From Chitinophagales bacterium (lineage in GTDB: Bacteria > Bacteroidota > Bacteroidia > Chitinophagales > LD1), in the NCBI GenBank assembly GCA_019638515.1, contig JAHBTS010000004.1, forward strand, positions 124,001 through 188,000: a stretch of DNA of 64,000 bases, in the 5' to 3' direction. Positions within the stretch are counted from its first letter, which is position 1; each line of letters begins with the position of its first letter. The notes beneath the pieces are model-generated. The model searched no databases, had not been told where the DNA came from, and saw only the letters and a list, made by a program, of their open reading frames with translations. The position numbers were made by a program, and so were the translations under genes. Below, piece after piece: positions 53,819-62,308 of the stretch.

Positions 53819-55204
53819 TTAGTCGCCAGTAATTTTATCGAGCACCAAGCCAATAATTTTCTTTTTACCAAGTTGAAAAACCGATGTAAGATGAGCAAAC
53901 TCCTGCTGTTTTATTTTTCCGGTTTGCTTATAGCGCACTATCATTTTAAGAGCCTTAAAATAGCGGCTGAAATCGGTATCGGGCGCGTGTAAATTTTTTA
54001 AGCGCAAAAACTTGGTATGGCGCGAAATGAGTTGCAAAGCCGTATCGAAATCTTGCAACATTACAAAGCAAGTAGCTTGCAGCATTCGCAATTGAAGCTC
54101 GTCCAACACCATTATATTTTTATCGTTTAAGGCAATGCCATCGTTTATGTATTCCAAAGCACTTTCGGCATCGTTTTTAAGCAAGTAATATTTAGCATGT
54201 TGAAAATAAGCGCCCATGCGTGGCGATTGCACTACTTCAAATTTAAGCGACTGCTCAAAAATTTCTTTTAGCAGCGTGGTGGCAGTTTGGGTATCGCCCA
54301 CAATCAAAGCCAAATCGTGGTACAAACCTAAATGGTAGTAATTGGTGTTTATGAGCGAATAATGGTGTTGCCACAAATCGGAATAAAGGCGGAATGCCGC
54401 AGAGTAGTTGCCTGCATTAAATTGCGCCTCTGCCAATGCGCGCACCACATACACCTTATCGAATTCTAAAAACAAAGCAGGTTGCTTTTCGTAGCAAAGC
54501 AGTGCATTTCTTAAATGCTCTATTACGGTTGGGTTTTGGTTGGTATAATGCACATGATACCAAGCCATAGTGCAATGAAACTGGTAGCTTGCTTTAGGCA
54601 ATTCGTTTTTGCCAATTTGTTTTTCAATGGCGGCAAGTTGTTTTTTTAATTGGGGTTCAAAACTTTTTTGATGGCCGCGGCTGAGCATAAACTGCAAATA
54701 CACAGCAAGGTGTTGGAGTTCAACCCTCAGCTTATCGTCTTTGGTTATATCTTTTTTCGATTGCAGGTAAAGTTGGGCAAAGTGCCAGGTTTTATCTGGG
54801 TCGTAAAATTCAAAACCCATTTGGCGGCAAAGCTTAAAGGCAACTAAATAGAAATAGGATTTATCTACTTCCAGTTTGCCGCTTGCTAGATTGCGTTCGT
54901 GTATTTTAAGTTGGTGGTATATGTGTAAATGCAAGTGCCGCCTGCCTAAGAAAGCAAGTTGCTCAACAATACTCTCGGTGGCAATTAGTTGCAAGCATTT
55001 GCTGTATAAAACGGAGGTAAGTTTATCGAAATAAGAGCGCGAAAAATTCTTGGCTGTTTGCAGTTCTTGCTCTGCATTTTCGTGTGCACGAAAATGGCAG
55101 AGGTGTTGTATTACTATACCTTCGTTTCCTTTCCAATCGTGTTTTTTGAGTTGCGTTATTTCTTCGGTTGTCATTACACACAGCAACTCGCGCAAATAGC
55201 CCAT
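53819..55204 (-). CDS. Helical-repeat hypothetical protein (TPR-like), paralogue 1
   Basis: 461 residues, all-helical, with TPR-like pairs such as ALAEAQFNAGNYSAAFRLYSDLW and DAESALEYINDGIALNDKN. No signal peptide or membrane helix is present. The segment SYFDKLTSVLYSKCLQLI (residues ~51-68) parallels SHFDKVCSELLQKCYDIL in the 58625-60016 protein, and the C-termini also align, so the two are remote paralogues. It is 17 bases downstream of the lytic transglycosylase gene, in the same direction. Confidence 0.75.
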   Translation of the reverse strand: MGYLRELLCVMTTEEITQLKKHDWKGNEGIVIQHLCHFRAHENAEQELQTAKNFSRSYFDKLTSVLYSKCLQLIATESIVEQLAFLGRRHLHLHIYHQLKIHERNLASGKLEVDKSYFYLVAFKLCRQMGFEFYDPDKTWHFAQLYLQSKKDITKDDKLRVELQHLAVYLQFMLSRGHQKSFEPQLKKQLAAIEKQIGKNELPKASYQFHCTMAWYHVHYTNQNPTVIEHLRNALLCYEKQPALFLEFDKVYVVRALAEAQFNAGNYSAAFRLYSDLWQHHYSLINTNYYHLGLYHDLALIVGDTQTATTLLKEIFEQSLKFEVVQSPRMGAYFQHAKYYLLKNDAESALEYINDGIALNDKNIMVLDELQLRMLQATCFVMLQDFDTALQLISRHTKFLRLKNLHAPDTDFSRYFKALKMIVRYKQTGKIKQQEFAHLTSVFQLGKKKIIGLVLDKITGD

Positions 55205-55221
55205 AAGTCGGTAATAAAATA

Positions 55222-56925
55222 CTATAAAGTAATCTTCAACACATCGCCCACTTTAATGGGACGCTGTTGAATAAACTCATTTTCTGCCTTAAGTTTTTGA
55301 ACAGTTAAGCCTTCGTATTTTTGGGTAATAGACCATAAAGTATCACCGGGGCGCACTACGTATTTAATACATTGGCAATCTTCGTTTTTGTTGGTTACCG
55401 AAACTTGCGCATAGGTTACTTTTTCTCCGGTTTTTATTTTGAGTTTTTGCCCGGGATGTATGGCAGTAGAGCGCAAATGGTTTTGGTTTTGTATTTCTTT
55501 TACCGAAACGCCATATCGCTGAGCAATTTTACCTAATACTTCACCATTTTTTACGGTGTGTGTGCTGTAAACGGGCGTGTAAATTTTTTGCGCTGTGGTG
55601 TTTACCGTATCGGCTGTGGCTAAAAGCGAATCTGTTTCGGGCGAAGTGTTTTTTGCAACTACCGCTTCTTGTGCAGCAGGCGCAGGTGCGGGTTCTGTTG
55701 CAATTACAATTTTAACTCTGGAGCCGGGTTGCAGGTAATTGCTTTTTAAGCCATTCCATTTTTTAATTTCTGCTACCGAGCAGGCATATTTTGCAGCTAC
55801 TTTATGAATGGTTTCTCCTTTCTGAATTTTTTCGAACACAATTTTTGGTGTGGCGGTCATTGCCATTACCACATCTTGTTGTGCCATGAGCGGATCGTTC
55901 AAAATTTCGTTTCTTCTTGCTTCAAATAGTGAGAAGTAGTTTACAGGCAAGTTGAGCGGAAAACCGTTTTGAGTAAAAGGAACCACATTTGCCCGCAGCG
56001 AAGGGTTTAAGAATTGCAGCTCTTCCAAAGGCATTTCTATGGTTTTGGCAATGTGCGCCAACGATATTTTTCCGGGTACACGAATGGTATCTACCACATA
56101 CAGTTCGCGTTTGGGTTCTGCGGGTTTTAATGCATAATCTTCGGCATAATGCATGGCATAAACGGCAGCAATAAAAATAGGAACATAGCTTCTGGTTTCG
56201 GCAGGTAGGTAGGGCATAATGGTCCAGAAATTGCGCGAACCGCCAGAGCGGGCAATGGCTTTATTTACGTTGCCCGGGCCGGAATTGTAAGCTGCCAGCA
56301 CCAGATGCCAATCGCCATATATATCGTACATTTGCTTGAGGTAAGCAACGGCAGCTTCGGTGCTGCGGGCGGGGTCGCGCCTTTCGTCCACATACGAATT
56401 TATTTCAAGCCCCAGCATTTTTCCGGTTCCATACATTAGCTGCCAAAGTCCGGTGGCTCCGGCTCTGGAAACGGCATGTGGGTTAAAAGCCGATTCAATA
56501 ATGGGAAGGTAGCGCAGTTCTAAAGGCACGCCTTTGCGGTCGAGCACTTCTTCAAACATGGGGAAATAAATTTGGGCATTTGCCATCATGCGGGTAAGCA
56601 TTTCTCTGCGTTTATACACAAAGAAATCTATGAGGCCTTTTACCTCGCGGGTGTAGGTCATAGGAACCATAGAAGGTATTGCCTGAAGGCGCAAAAACAT
56701 TTCGCTATCGGTAAAGCGGGGCAGGCTATCTTTTGGATAGTTGATATACTGCTGCAATTCCCATTGAGGTGCGTAAATTTTATCTTTGGTAAAAGTTACA
56801 TAGAACATACTGTCTATCTGCTTTATTACCGGATTCAGTTCGCACTGCTCCATTTCGTAATCTTGGGCCAAGGCTGCGCCAAGCAGGAGTGTAGCGATAC
56901 CGCAAGAAAGGATAAGTTTCTTCAT
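55222..56925 (-). CDS. Membrane-bound lytic murein transglycosylase with three LysM domains
   Basis: 567 residues. A signal peptide (~1-20) leads to an SLT domain at ~100-260, with LPIIESAFNPHAVSRAGATG holding the catalytic Glu, then LWQLMYGTGK and VLAAYNSGPGNVNKAI. Three LysM domains follow at ~350-392, ~452-500 and ~522-567 (for example VVRPGDTLWSITQKY), binding peptidoglycan. This is the MltD layout. It cleaves glycan strands with formation of 1,6-anhydro ends. Confidence 0.93.
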   Translation of the reverse strand: MKKLILSCGIATLLLGAALAQDYEMEQCELNPVIKQIDSMFYVTFTKDKIYAPQWELQQYINYPKDSLPRFTDSEMFLRLQAIPSMVPMTYTREVKGLIDFFVYKRREMLTRMMANAQIYFPMFEEVLDRKGVPLELRYLPIIESAFNPHAVSRAGATGLWQLMYGTGKMLGLEINSYVDERRDPARSTEAAVAYLKQMYDIYGDWHLVLAAYNSGPGNVNKAIARSGGSRNFWTIMPYLPAETRSYVPIFIAAVYAMHYAEDYALKPAEPKRELYVVDTIRVPGKISLAHIAKTIEMPLEELQFLNPSLRANVVPFTQNGFPLNLPVNYFSLFEARRNEILNDPLMAQQDVVMAMTATPKIVFEKIQKGETIHKVAAKYACSVAEIKKWNGLKSNYLQPGSRVKIVIATEPAPAPAAQEAVVAKNTSPETDSLLATADTVNTTAQKIYTPVYSTHTVKNGEVLGKIAQRYGVSVKEIQNQNHLRSTAIHPGQKLKIKTGEKVTYAQVSVTNKNEDCQCIKYVVRPGDTLWSITQKYEGLTVQKLKAENEFIQQRPIKVGDVLKITL

Positions 56926-56932
56926 GTCTGTT

Positions 56933-56940
56933 CAAATATA
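56933..56940 (-). promoter_or_regulatory. -7 element of the lytic transglycosylase gene (TATATTTG)
   Basis: TATATTTG on the minus strand fits TAnnTTTG and ends seven bases before the ATG, so the leader would be very short. No -33 TTG was seen. Confidence 0.5.
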
Positions 56941-57120
56941 GTGCGTAAAAGCGGGAGTATAAACGCTGCTCACTTTTCTTCACAAATTTCTGTTGCAAAA
57001 AAAGGAATTAAGAAGGGAAGAAAAGCAGAACTTCTTAACGATTAAAAATGGTGTAGGTTATTTTGAGCAATGGCACGGATGGAGTGTGTGCTTGGTTTGA
57101 ATATAAAAGGCTATAAAACT

Positions 57121-57152
57121 AAAAAAGCAGCCGTTTTGAGGGCTGCTTTTTT
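57121..57152. terminator. Terminator after gltA
   Basis: AAAAAAGCAGCC and GGCTGCTTTTTT pair perfectly (12 bp) around an eight-base loop. It lies 17 bases past the gltA stop on the minus strand. Confidence 0.85.
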
Positions 57153-57168
57153 AGCGTGTATTAGACGC

Positions 57169-58455
57169 TTACTTTCTGTCTTTAATACTTGGAAACGGGC
57201 GCTCAACCGGGCCATTGTAAATTTGGCGCGGGCGACCGATATCTTCGTTTTTGCCGCGGAGTTCTTTCCATTGCGAAATCCAACCGGGCAGCCTTCCGAG
57301 TGCAAACAATACGGTAAACATAGAGGTTGGGAAACCTAATGCTTTGTAAATAATTCCCGAATAGAAATCTACGTTTGGATATAGTTTTCTTTCTACGAAA
57401 TATGGATCGTTTAGTGCTTCTTGCTCTAATTCTTTAGCTATTTCGAGTAATGGATCATTTACACCCAATTTTGCCAAGATATTATCGCAGGCAGATTTAA
57501 TGATTTTAGCACGCGGATCGAAGTTTTTGTACACTCTGTGTCCGAAACCGAACAGCAAGCGTTTTTTGTCTTTTGCTTCGGCAATAGCTCGTTTTACATC
57601 GCCATTGGCATTGTCGCGAATATCTTCGAGCATTTCCAATACTTCTTGGTTGGCACCTCCGTGGCGCGGACCCCAAAGAGCGGCTACGCCTGCACCAATA
57701 GAAGCATATAAGTTGGCATGAGAAGAGCCAACGATACGCACAGTAGAAGTAGAGCAGTTTTGTTCGTGGTCGGCATGTAGGATAAGTAATTTATTCATGG
57801 CATCTACCACTACCGGATCTGCTATGTATTCTTCGGTTACGTTGCCAAAAGTCATGTATAGGAAATTGGTAACGTAGTCGTATTTATTTTGCGGATAGAG
57901 CACCGGATGGCCTTTGCCTTTTTTCTGAATCATGGAGCAGATGGTAGGCATTTTTGCCAATAGGCGGATAATGGTAAGGTTGGTTTGCTCCGGATTGGTA
58001 TTTGGGTTTAATGAATCCGGATAGAAAGAAGAAAGTGCAGAAATCATAGTCATTAACTGCCCCATTGGGTGAGAACCGGTTGGGAATACTTCAAAAACTT
58101 TTACCAAGTTTTCGTGTACTAGGGTGTGCGAAGTAATGCTTTTTTCAAACTCAGATAGTTGGGTTTGGTTAGGTAATTCGCCATAAATAAGTAGGTAAGC
58201 CACTTCTAAGAAAGAAGCTTTTTCTGCCAGATCTTCGATATTGTAACCGCGATAACGCAATATGCCTTTTTCGCCATCTAAGAAAGTAATGCTACTAACG
58301 GTGCTTCCGGTATTGCGGTAGCCTTCATCAAAAGTTACGAGACCGCTTTGCGCACGCAGTTTGCCAATTTCAATAGCACTCTCATTTTCGGTTCCTGTTA
58401 TTACAGGAAATTCGTATGTTTTTCCCCCATACGAAAGTGTTGCCTTTTCTGCCAT
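57169..58455 (-). CDS. gltA: Citrate synthase
   Basis: 428 residues, the long type II form of Gram-negative bacteria. Catalytic segments are GSSHANLYASIGAGVAALWG followed by PRHGGANQEV (His), and FGHRVYKNFDPRAKI (His), with an acidic NDPYFVERKLYPNVDFYSG region containing the Asp. It condenses acetyl-CoA and oxaloacetate at the entry of the TCA cycle. A TACCTTTG element precedes it at 58493-58500. Confidence 0.97.
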   Translation of the reverse strand: MAEKATLSYGGKTYEFPVITGTENESAIEIGKLRAQSGLVTFDEGYRNTGSTVSSITFLDGEKGILRYRGYNIEDLAEKASFLEVAYLLIYGELPNQTQLSEFEKSITSHTLVHENLVKVFEVFPTGSHPMGQLMTMISALSSFYPDSLNPNTNPEQTNLTIIRLLAKMPTICSMIQKKGKGHPVLYPQNKYDYVTNFLYMTFGNVTEEYIADPVVVDAMNKLLILHADHEQNCSTSTVRIVGSSHANLYASIGAGVAALWGPRHGGANQEVLEMLEDIRDNANGDVKRAIAEAKDKKRLLFGFGHRVYKNFDPRAKIIKSACDNILAKLGVNDPLLEIAKELEQEALNDPYFVERKLYPNVDFYSGIIYKALGFPTSMFTVLFALGRLPGWISQWKELRGKNEDIGRPRQIYNGPVERPFPSIKDRK

Positions 58456-58492
58456 TTTTTTAATTTTTAACGTTCAAATTTTCAAAGCGTGC

Positions 58493-58500
58493 CAAAGGTA
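58493..58500 (-). promoter_or_regulatory. -7 element of gltA (TACCTTTG)
   Basis: TACCTTTG on the minus strand, identical to the mnmG -7 element, ends 37 bases before the gltA ATG. No -33 TTG was seen. Confidence 0.5.
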
Positions 58501-58624
58501 ACATTTGACTTTAATTTACATAGTTATGAAACCATAAAAAGCCGAGTGTGCAGCAAATATTTTTTCACATTTAAGTCAAATCGGGTACTTACAGATACAA
58601 GTATTTCGTAAATTGAGTTTTGCT

Positions 58625-60016
58625 CTAAAAATGGAGAAGGTGGTTCATCATTTTTTGGAGTATGCGGCCATATACGGCTTTGCTGCCTTCTTGAAATTCT
58701 TGCATGGCTTTTTGTTCGCGTTTGGTGAAAGGGCGCTGGGTGGTTTTATGCTCTAGAATGGCTTTTGCCACAACAAAAAACAGGGGGTATTCGCTGGTTT
58801 TAATTCCATATCCTTTGCTGTGTAGAAAGGCGATATTTTTTTTGCACAAGGAGAAAAACAATTCTGTGTTGGCGGTAAAATAAAAGTAGGCAACTTCTAA
58901 GATGCGCAGCTCTATTTCGTATTGCAAATATTTTGCTTTTGGATTTTTAGCGTAACCTAGGCGAATGAAGTAATGTGCCAAATCATATTCTTCGTTTAAG
59001 AGGTGATACTTTGCGTACGATACTATATCGCGCGGCATAATGGTTTCTTCAAACGTGTGGCCACGTTTTTGCTTTTTGTAATCTAAAATCCATTTTGCCA
59101 CGTCCATATTTTGGGTAATGAGGCACACTTGCAGGTATTTGGTATAGAAATAACCGATATTGTGATATGTTTCTTCGTTGGTGGTGAGCAGTGCTTTAAA
59201 TGCTAAAAACGAATCGTTGAAGTGGCTGAGGTAGTAAAGTGCTTCGGCCTTTTTTAGTTTTAAATGCGCAATATTTTGTATGTCGGTTTCGGGTAAAAAC
59301 TGAAGGGCTTTTTCTATAAGCGGTGGCAGTTCGCTGTATTGGTGGGTTGCATGTTTCCACTGAATACACAGTGCATAATATTCAAAAACTATATTGGGAG
59401 CGGTGGTGTTGGAAATAAGTGTAAACAAATGCTCTATTTGTTTGCCAATAGAAGCAGTGTGTTCCTTTGCTTTGTCGGAAGCAAAATGAAAAGATATTTC
59501 TAATTGCAATTCGCAGCAGCCAACAAAAAGCAAGTGTTCTTTTTTGGTGGCAGGTGTTGCCAGCAATATGTATTGTTTGCAGGTTTTTTTAAACACCGTT
59601 TTGTTTCTGTTTATTACCGGAATATCTACAAAGCAACGGATACAATTTTGAAGAAAAGTCTTTGCTTCTTGGCTTGGAGAGGTGTTTAGGTTTTTGAGCT
59701 GCTGTTTAAGTTCGTTGTAAAAATGCTTGCTCCACACGGGGTGGTTGTTTAAGAAAGAAAGCAAATCGAATCCTTTTTGTGGCACTAAAATATCGTAGCA
59801 CTTTTGTAGCAATTCCGAACAAACTTTATCGAAATGCGAAGACGACATGTCTAAGACTTGCAAAGCGGTTTTCTTATTGAAAGATTTATGGGCAATAGCT
59901 TTTAAAACATAGCGCCAAACAGAAAGTTGTTGTCCGCGCGTTTTTACAGAAGTAGAAAGTATTTTTAGTTGTTCCGGTTGGAGTTGTTCCAGAAAACCTA
60001 CAAGCAAGTTTTTCAT
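58625..60016 (-). CDS. Helical-repeat hypothetical protein, paralogue 2
   Basis: 463 residues, all-helical and soluble. It shares length and layout with the 53819-55204 protein: an N-terminal SSSHFDKVCSELLQKCYDIL segment (residues ~59-78), middle helical pairs, and a C-terminal region with ELRILEVAYFYFTANTELFF comparable to QLRMLQATCFVMLQDFDTAL in paralogue 1. Function unknown. It lies 169 bases upstream of gltA on the same strand. That gap contains only the gltA -7 element and AT-rich sequence. Confidence 0.72.
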   Translation of the reverse strand: MKNLLVGFLEQLQPEQLKILSTSVKTRGQQLSVWRYVLKAIAHKSFNKKTALQVLDMSSSHFDKVCSELLQKCYDILVPQKGFDLLSFLNNHPVWSKHFYNELKQQLKNLNTSPSQEAKTFLQNCIRCFVDIPVINRNKTVFKKTCKQYILLATPATKKEHLLFVGCCELQLEISFHFASDKAKEHTASIGKQIEHLFTLISNTTAPNIVFEYYALCIQWKHATHQYSELPPLIEKALQFLPETDIQNIAHLKLKKAEALYYLSHFNDSFLAFKALLTTNEETYHNIGYFYTKYLQVCLITQNMDVAKWILDYKKQKRGHTFEETIMPRDIVSYAKYHLLNEEYDLAHYFIRLGYAKNPKAKYLQYEIELRILEVAYFYFTANTELFFSLCKKNIAFLHSKGYGIKTSEYPLFFVVAKAILEHKTTQRPFTKREQKAMQEFQEGSKAVYGRILQKMMNHLLHF

Positions 60017-60127
60017 GGCGCACTAAATCGGATGCTACTTAGTAAGAAATGATTGATTTTTTAATTTTCTGTTCTGTATTTTCTGTTTCATTTCGTTTAA
60101 ATAAACATTTTACAACAATTTAAAAAA

Positions 60128-60715
60128 ATGAAAATGAAACACACATTGTATGTAGCAATAGTTTGTGCGGTGCTATTTACGGCTTGCAAAAAAGAAGCAA
60201 CTACCAAAGGCGACACCACCGCACCCACCAACGGCAGCACTTGGGTTTTTAAAATTGCACAGTTTAACGAAATGGGTGACACCACTACCTCGCAAAACAC
60301 TACACTCCGAGCCGAAGAAGCAACCGTTGGCGGTTCAACATGGCTCAAGCTAAACGACCTGAGTGGGCAAACCAAGTTGCTCATTCAAAAACGTAGCGAT
60401 GGCTGGTGGTATAGCAATGGCTCCGCAAGTTCGCTGTGGTATAAAACTTCGGCAAGCGTGGGCGACACGTATGCTTACATTTATGGTACTTGCACGGTAA
60501 AAGCGGTAAGCAGCTCGTTAACAGTTCCTGCCGGAACATTCACCGATGTTACTCATGTAGAAGGGCACGATACCAATAGCCTCGAAGATGAATTTTGGTT
60601 TACCAATTCTGGTTCTGTGTTGCTGCGCTTTGATACGTACGATGCTAAAAGCGGACAACCCGAAGCCAATGTTTATAGAAAAGAAAGCTGGACGTTGGTA
60701 AGCTATACCCGATAA
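60128..60715 (+). CDS. Lipoprotein of unknown function
   Basis: 195 residues. The signal MKMKHTLYVAIVCAVLFTACKK gives a lipoprotein Cys at residue 20. The mature part is Thr/Ser/Trp-rich and strand-rich (DGWWYSNGSASSLWYKTS), probably a beta-sandwich. I recognise no family. It is divergent from paralogue 2, with 111 bases between them. Confidence 0.75.
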   Translation: MKMKHTLYVAIVCAVLFTACKKEATTKGDTTAPTNGSTWVFKIAQFNEMGDTTTSQNTTLRAEEATVGGSTWLKLNDLSGQTKLLIQKRSDGWWYSNGSASSLWYKTSASVGDTYAYIYGTCTVKAVSSSLTVPAGTFTDVTHVEGHDTNSLEDEFWFTNSGSVLLRFDTYDAKSGQPEANVYRKESWTLVSYTR

Positions 60716-60879
60716 TTTATTTGGCTTGAAAGTAGTTTTCCAAACTGATGTAAATCTGCTTTTAAACTGACATTCATCATCTTTTTTAGCGTCAATTGTT
60801 TTTACTCTTGCATTGTAAAACAAATAAAGAACGCATACAGCATAAGTTTTTTGAATACAGTAGTTTTCAATGGATGAAG

Positions 60880-60914
60880 CCCCGTAGGATGTAATAATTC
60901 TACGGGTTTTTTTT
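60880..60914 (+). terminator. Terminator downstream of the lipoprotein gene
   Basis: CCCGTAG and CTACGGG pair around a 12-base loop and are followed by eight T residues on the plus strand. It lies 165 bases beyond the lipoprotein stop, next to the end of the convergent permease gene. Nothing else was seen in the 60716-60880 stretch. Confidence 0.75.
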
Positions 60915-62214
60915 ATTTGTTTTTTCTTCCAAACAATCCATACGAAACTAGAATGAGCGCAACAAATATTGCAGCAGCAAGCGTGTTGTAGTAAGTAAGA
61001 GCCGCCAAAGCCACTATTGCAATAGCAAAAGCAATGGCAGGAAAAAATGGATATGCCGGGGTAACAAACGGACGATGTAAATTGGGTTCTTTTTTTCTTA
61101 ATGCAAACAGCGATAAACAAGAAATGGCATACATGCTTACGGCACCAAATACTGCTATGGTAATAATTTCGCTGGTTTTACCCGTAAAGAGAGCCACCAT
61201 ACCAACCGCCATATTAAACCACAGTGCTTTATGCGGAGTTTTAAATGTGGTATGTATATCGCCTAAAGCCTTAGGGAAGTTGCCGCTTTTTCCAAACTCG
61301 TAAGTAGCTCTTCCGGCAGCCAGCAGCAGCCCGTTAAACGAAGCTACAAAGCCAAACAAGCCAATACTTATCAGCGAATGATAAAAGAATCCGCTTTCGC
61401 CTGTAATTTGCGCTAATGCCATTGGCAGAGGAGAGTCAGATTTATTGCCTTGTGCATCGTACACTACTTTTTCCCAGCCGCCCACGCCTACTGCAGCAAA
61501 AAAAGTAAGTGCCGCCAATACAGCCAAGGTAGCCATGCTGTAAACAAAACCTTTCGTAATATTTTTTTGTGGGTCTATGGTTTCTTCGGCCACATTTGCC
61601 AAACCTTCCATGCCAAGGAAAAACCAAATAGCAAATGGAATGGCAGCAAAAGCACCTTCTATTCCTTTCGGAAAACTATTGGCAGTTAGGTTCTTCCATT
61701 CAAAATACGGTAAGGTAAGCGCTGCAAAAATGGAGAGTTCCGCTACGGCAATAATGGTAATTATCAATTCAAAAGAGGCGCTTACTTTTACGCCTAAGAT
61801 ATTGATGCCCGTAAAAAGAAAGTAGGCTATTACTGCAAAAACAATGGCATCTACCGAAGGCATGAGCAGGTGAAAATAAGCACCTATTCCTAGTGCAATG
61901 GCAGGAGGGGCAAACACAAATTCTATCCATTGTGCCATGCCTGCCACAAAACCAATATTGTTGCCAAAGGCACGCTGCGCATAATCAAAAGCACCTCCGG
62001 CTTTTGGGATGGCACACGCCAATTCAGAATAGCAAAGCGAAAAGGTAATGTACATAATGGCAATAAAAAAAGTAGCAATACCCAGGCCGAGTGTGCCGCC
62101 TTCGTGCAAGCCAAAATTCCACCCGAAATACATGCCGGATATTACATATCCCACACCCAAGCCCCAAAGCATTAAAGGCGTAAGCGTGCGTTGCAAATGC
62201 GGTTGCGTAGTCAT
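60913..62214 (-). CDS. APC-superfamily permease, ethanolamine-permease-like
   Basis: 433 residues with about 12 hydrophobic helices. MLWGLGVGYVISGMYFGWNFGLHEGG near the N-terminus and SELACAIPKAGGAFDYAQRAFG are close to ethanolamine permeases. FAIWFFLGMEGLANVAEETIDPQKNITKGF supports the same subgroup. No ethanolamine ammonia-lyase gene is nearby, so a related amino acid or amine is possible. Confidence 0.87.
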   Translation of the reverse strand: MTTQPHLQRTLTPLMLWGLGVGYVISGMYFGWNFGLHEGGTLGLGIATFFIAIMYITFSLCYSELACAIPKAGGAFDYAQRAFGNNIGFVAGMAQWIEFVFAPPAIALGIGAYFHLLMPSVDAIVFAVIAYFLFTGINILGVKVSASFELIITIIAVAELSIFAALTLPYFEWKNLTANSFPKGIEGAFAAIPFAIWFFLGMEGLANVAEETIDPQKNITKGFVYSMATLAVLAALTFFAAVGVGGWEKVVYDAQGNKSDSPLPMALAQITGESGFFYHSLISIGLFGFVASFNGLLLAAGRATYEFGKSGNFPKALGDIHTTFKTPHKALWFNMAVGMVALFTGKTSEIITIAVFGAVSMYAISCLSLFALRKKEPNLHRPFVTPAYPFFPAIAFAIAIVALAALTYYNTLAAAIFVALILVSYGLFGRKNK

Positions 62215-62308
62215 TTACCTATCTTCTGTTTTAAATAAAAACGGAAGAAAAGAAATTGTATCAAGAGCAATTACTTTTCTTGAGCAATTTGCAGATAAAC
62301 CATCGCCA

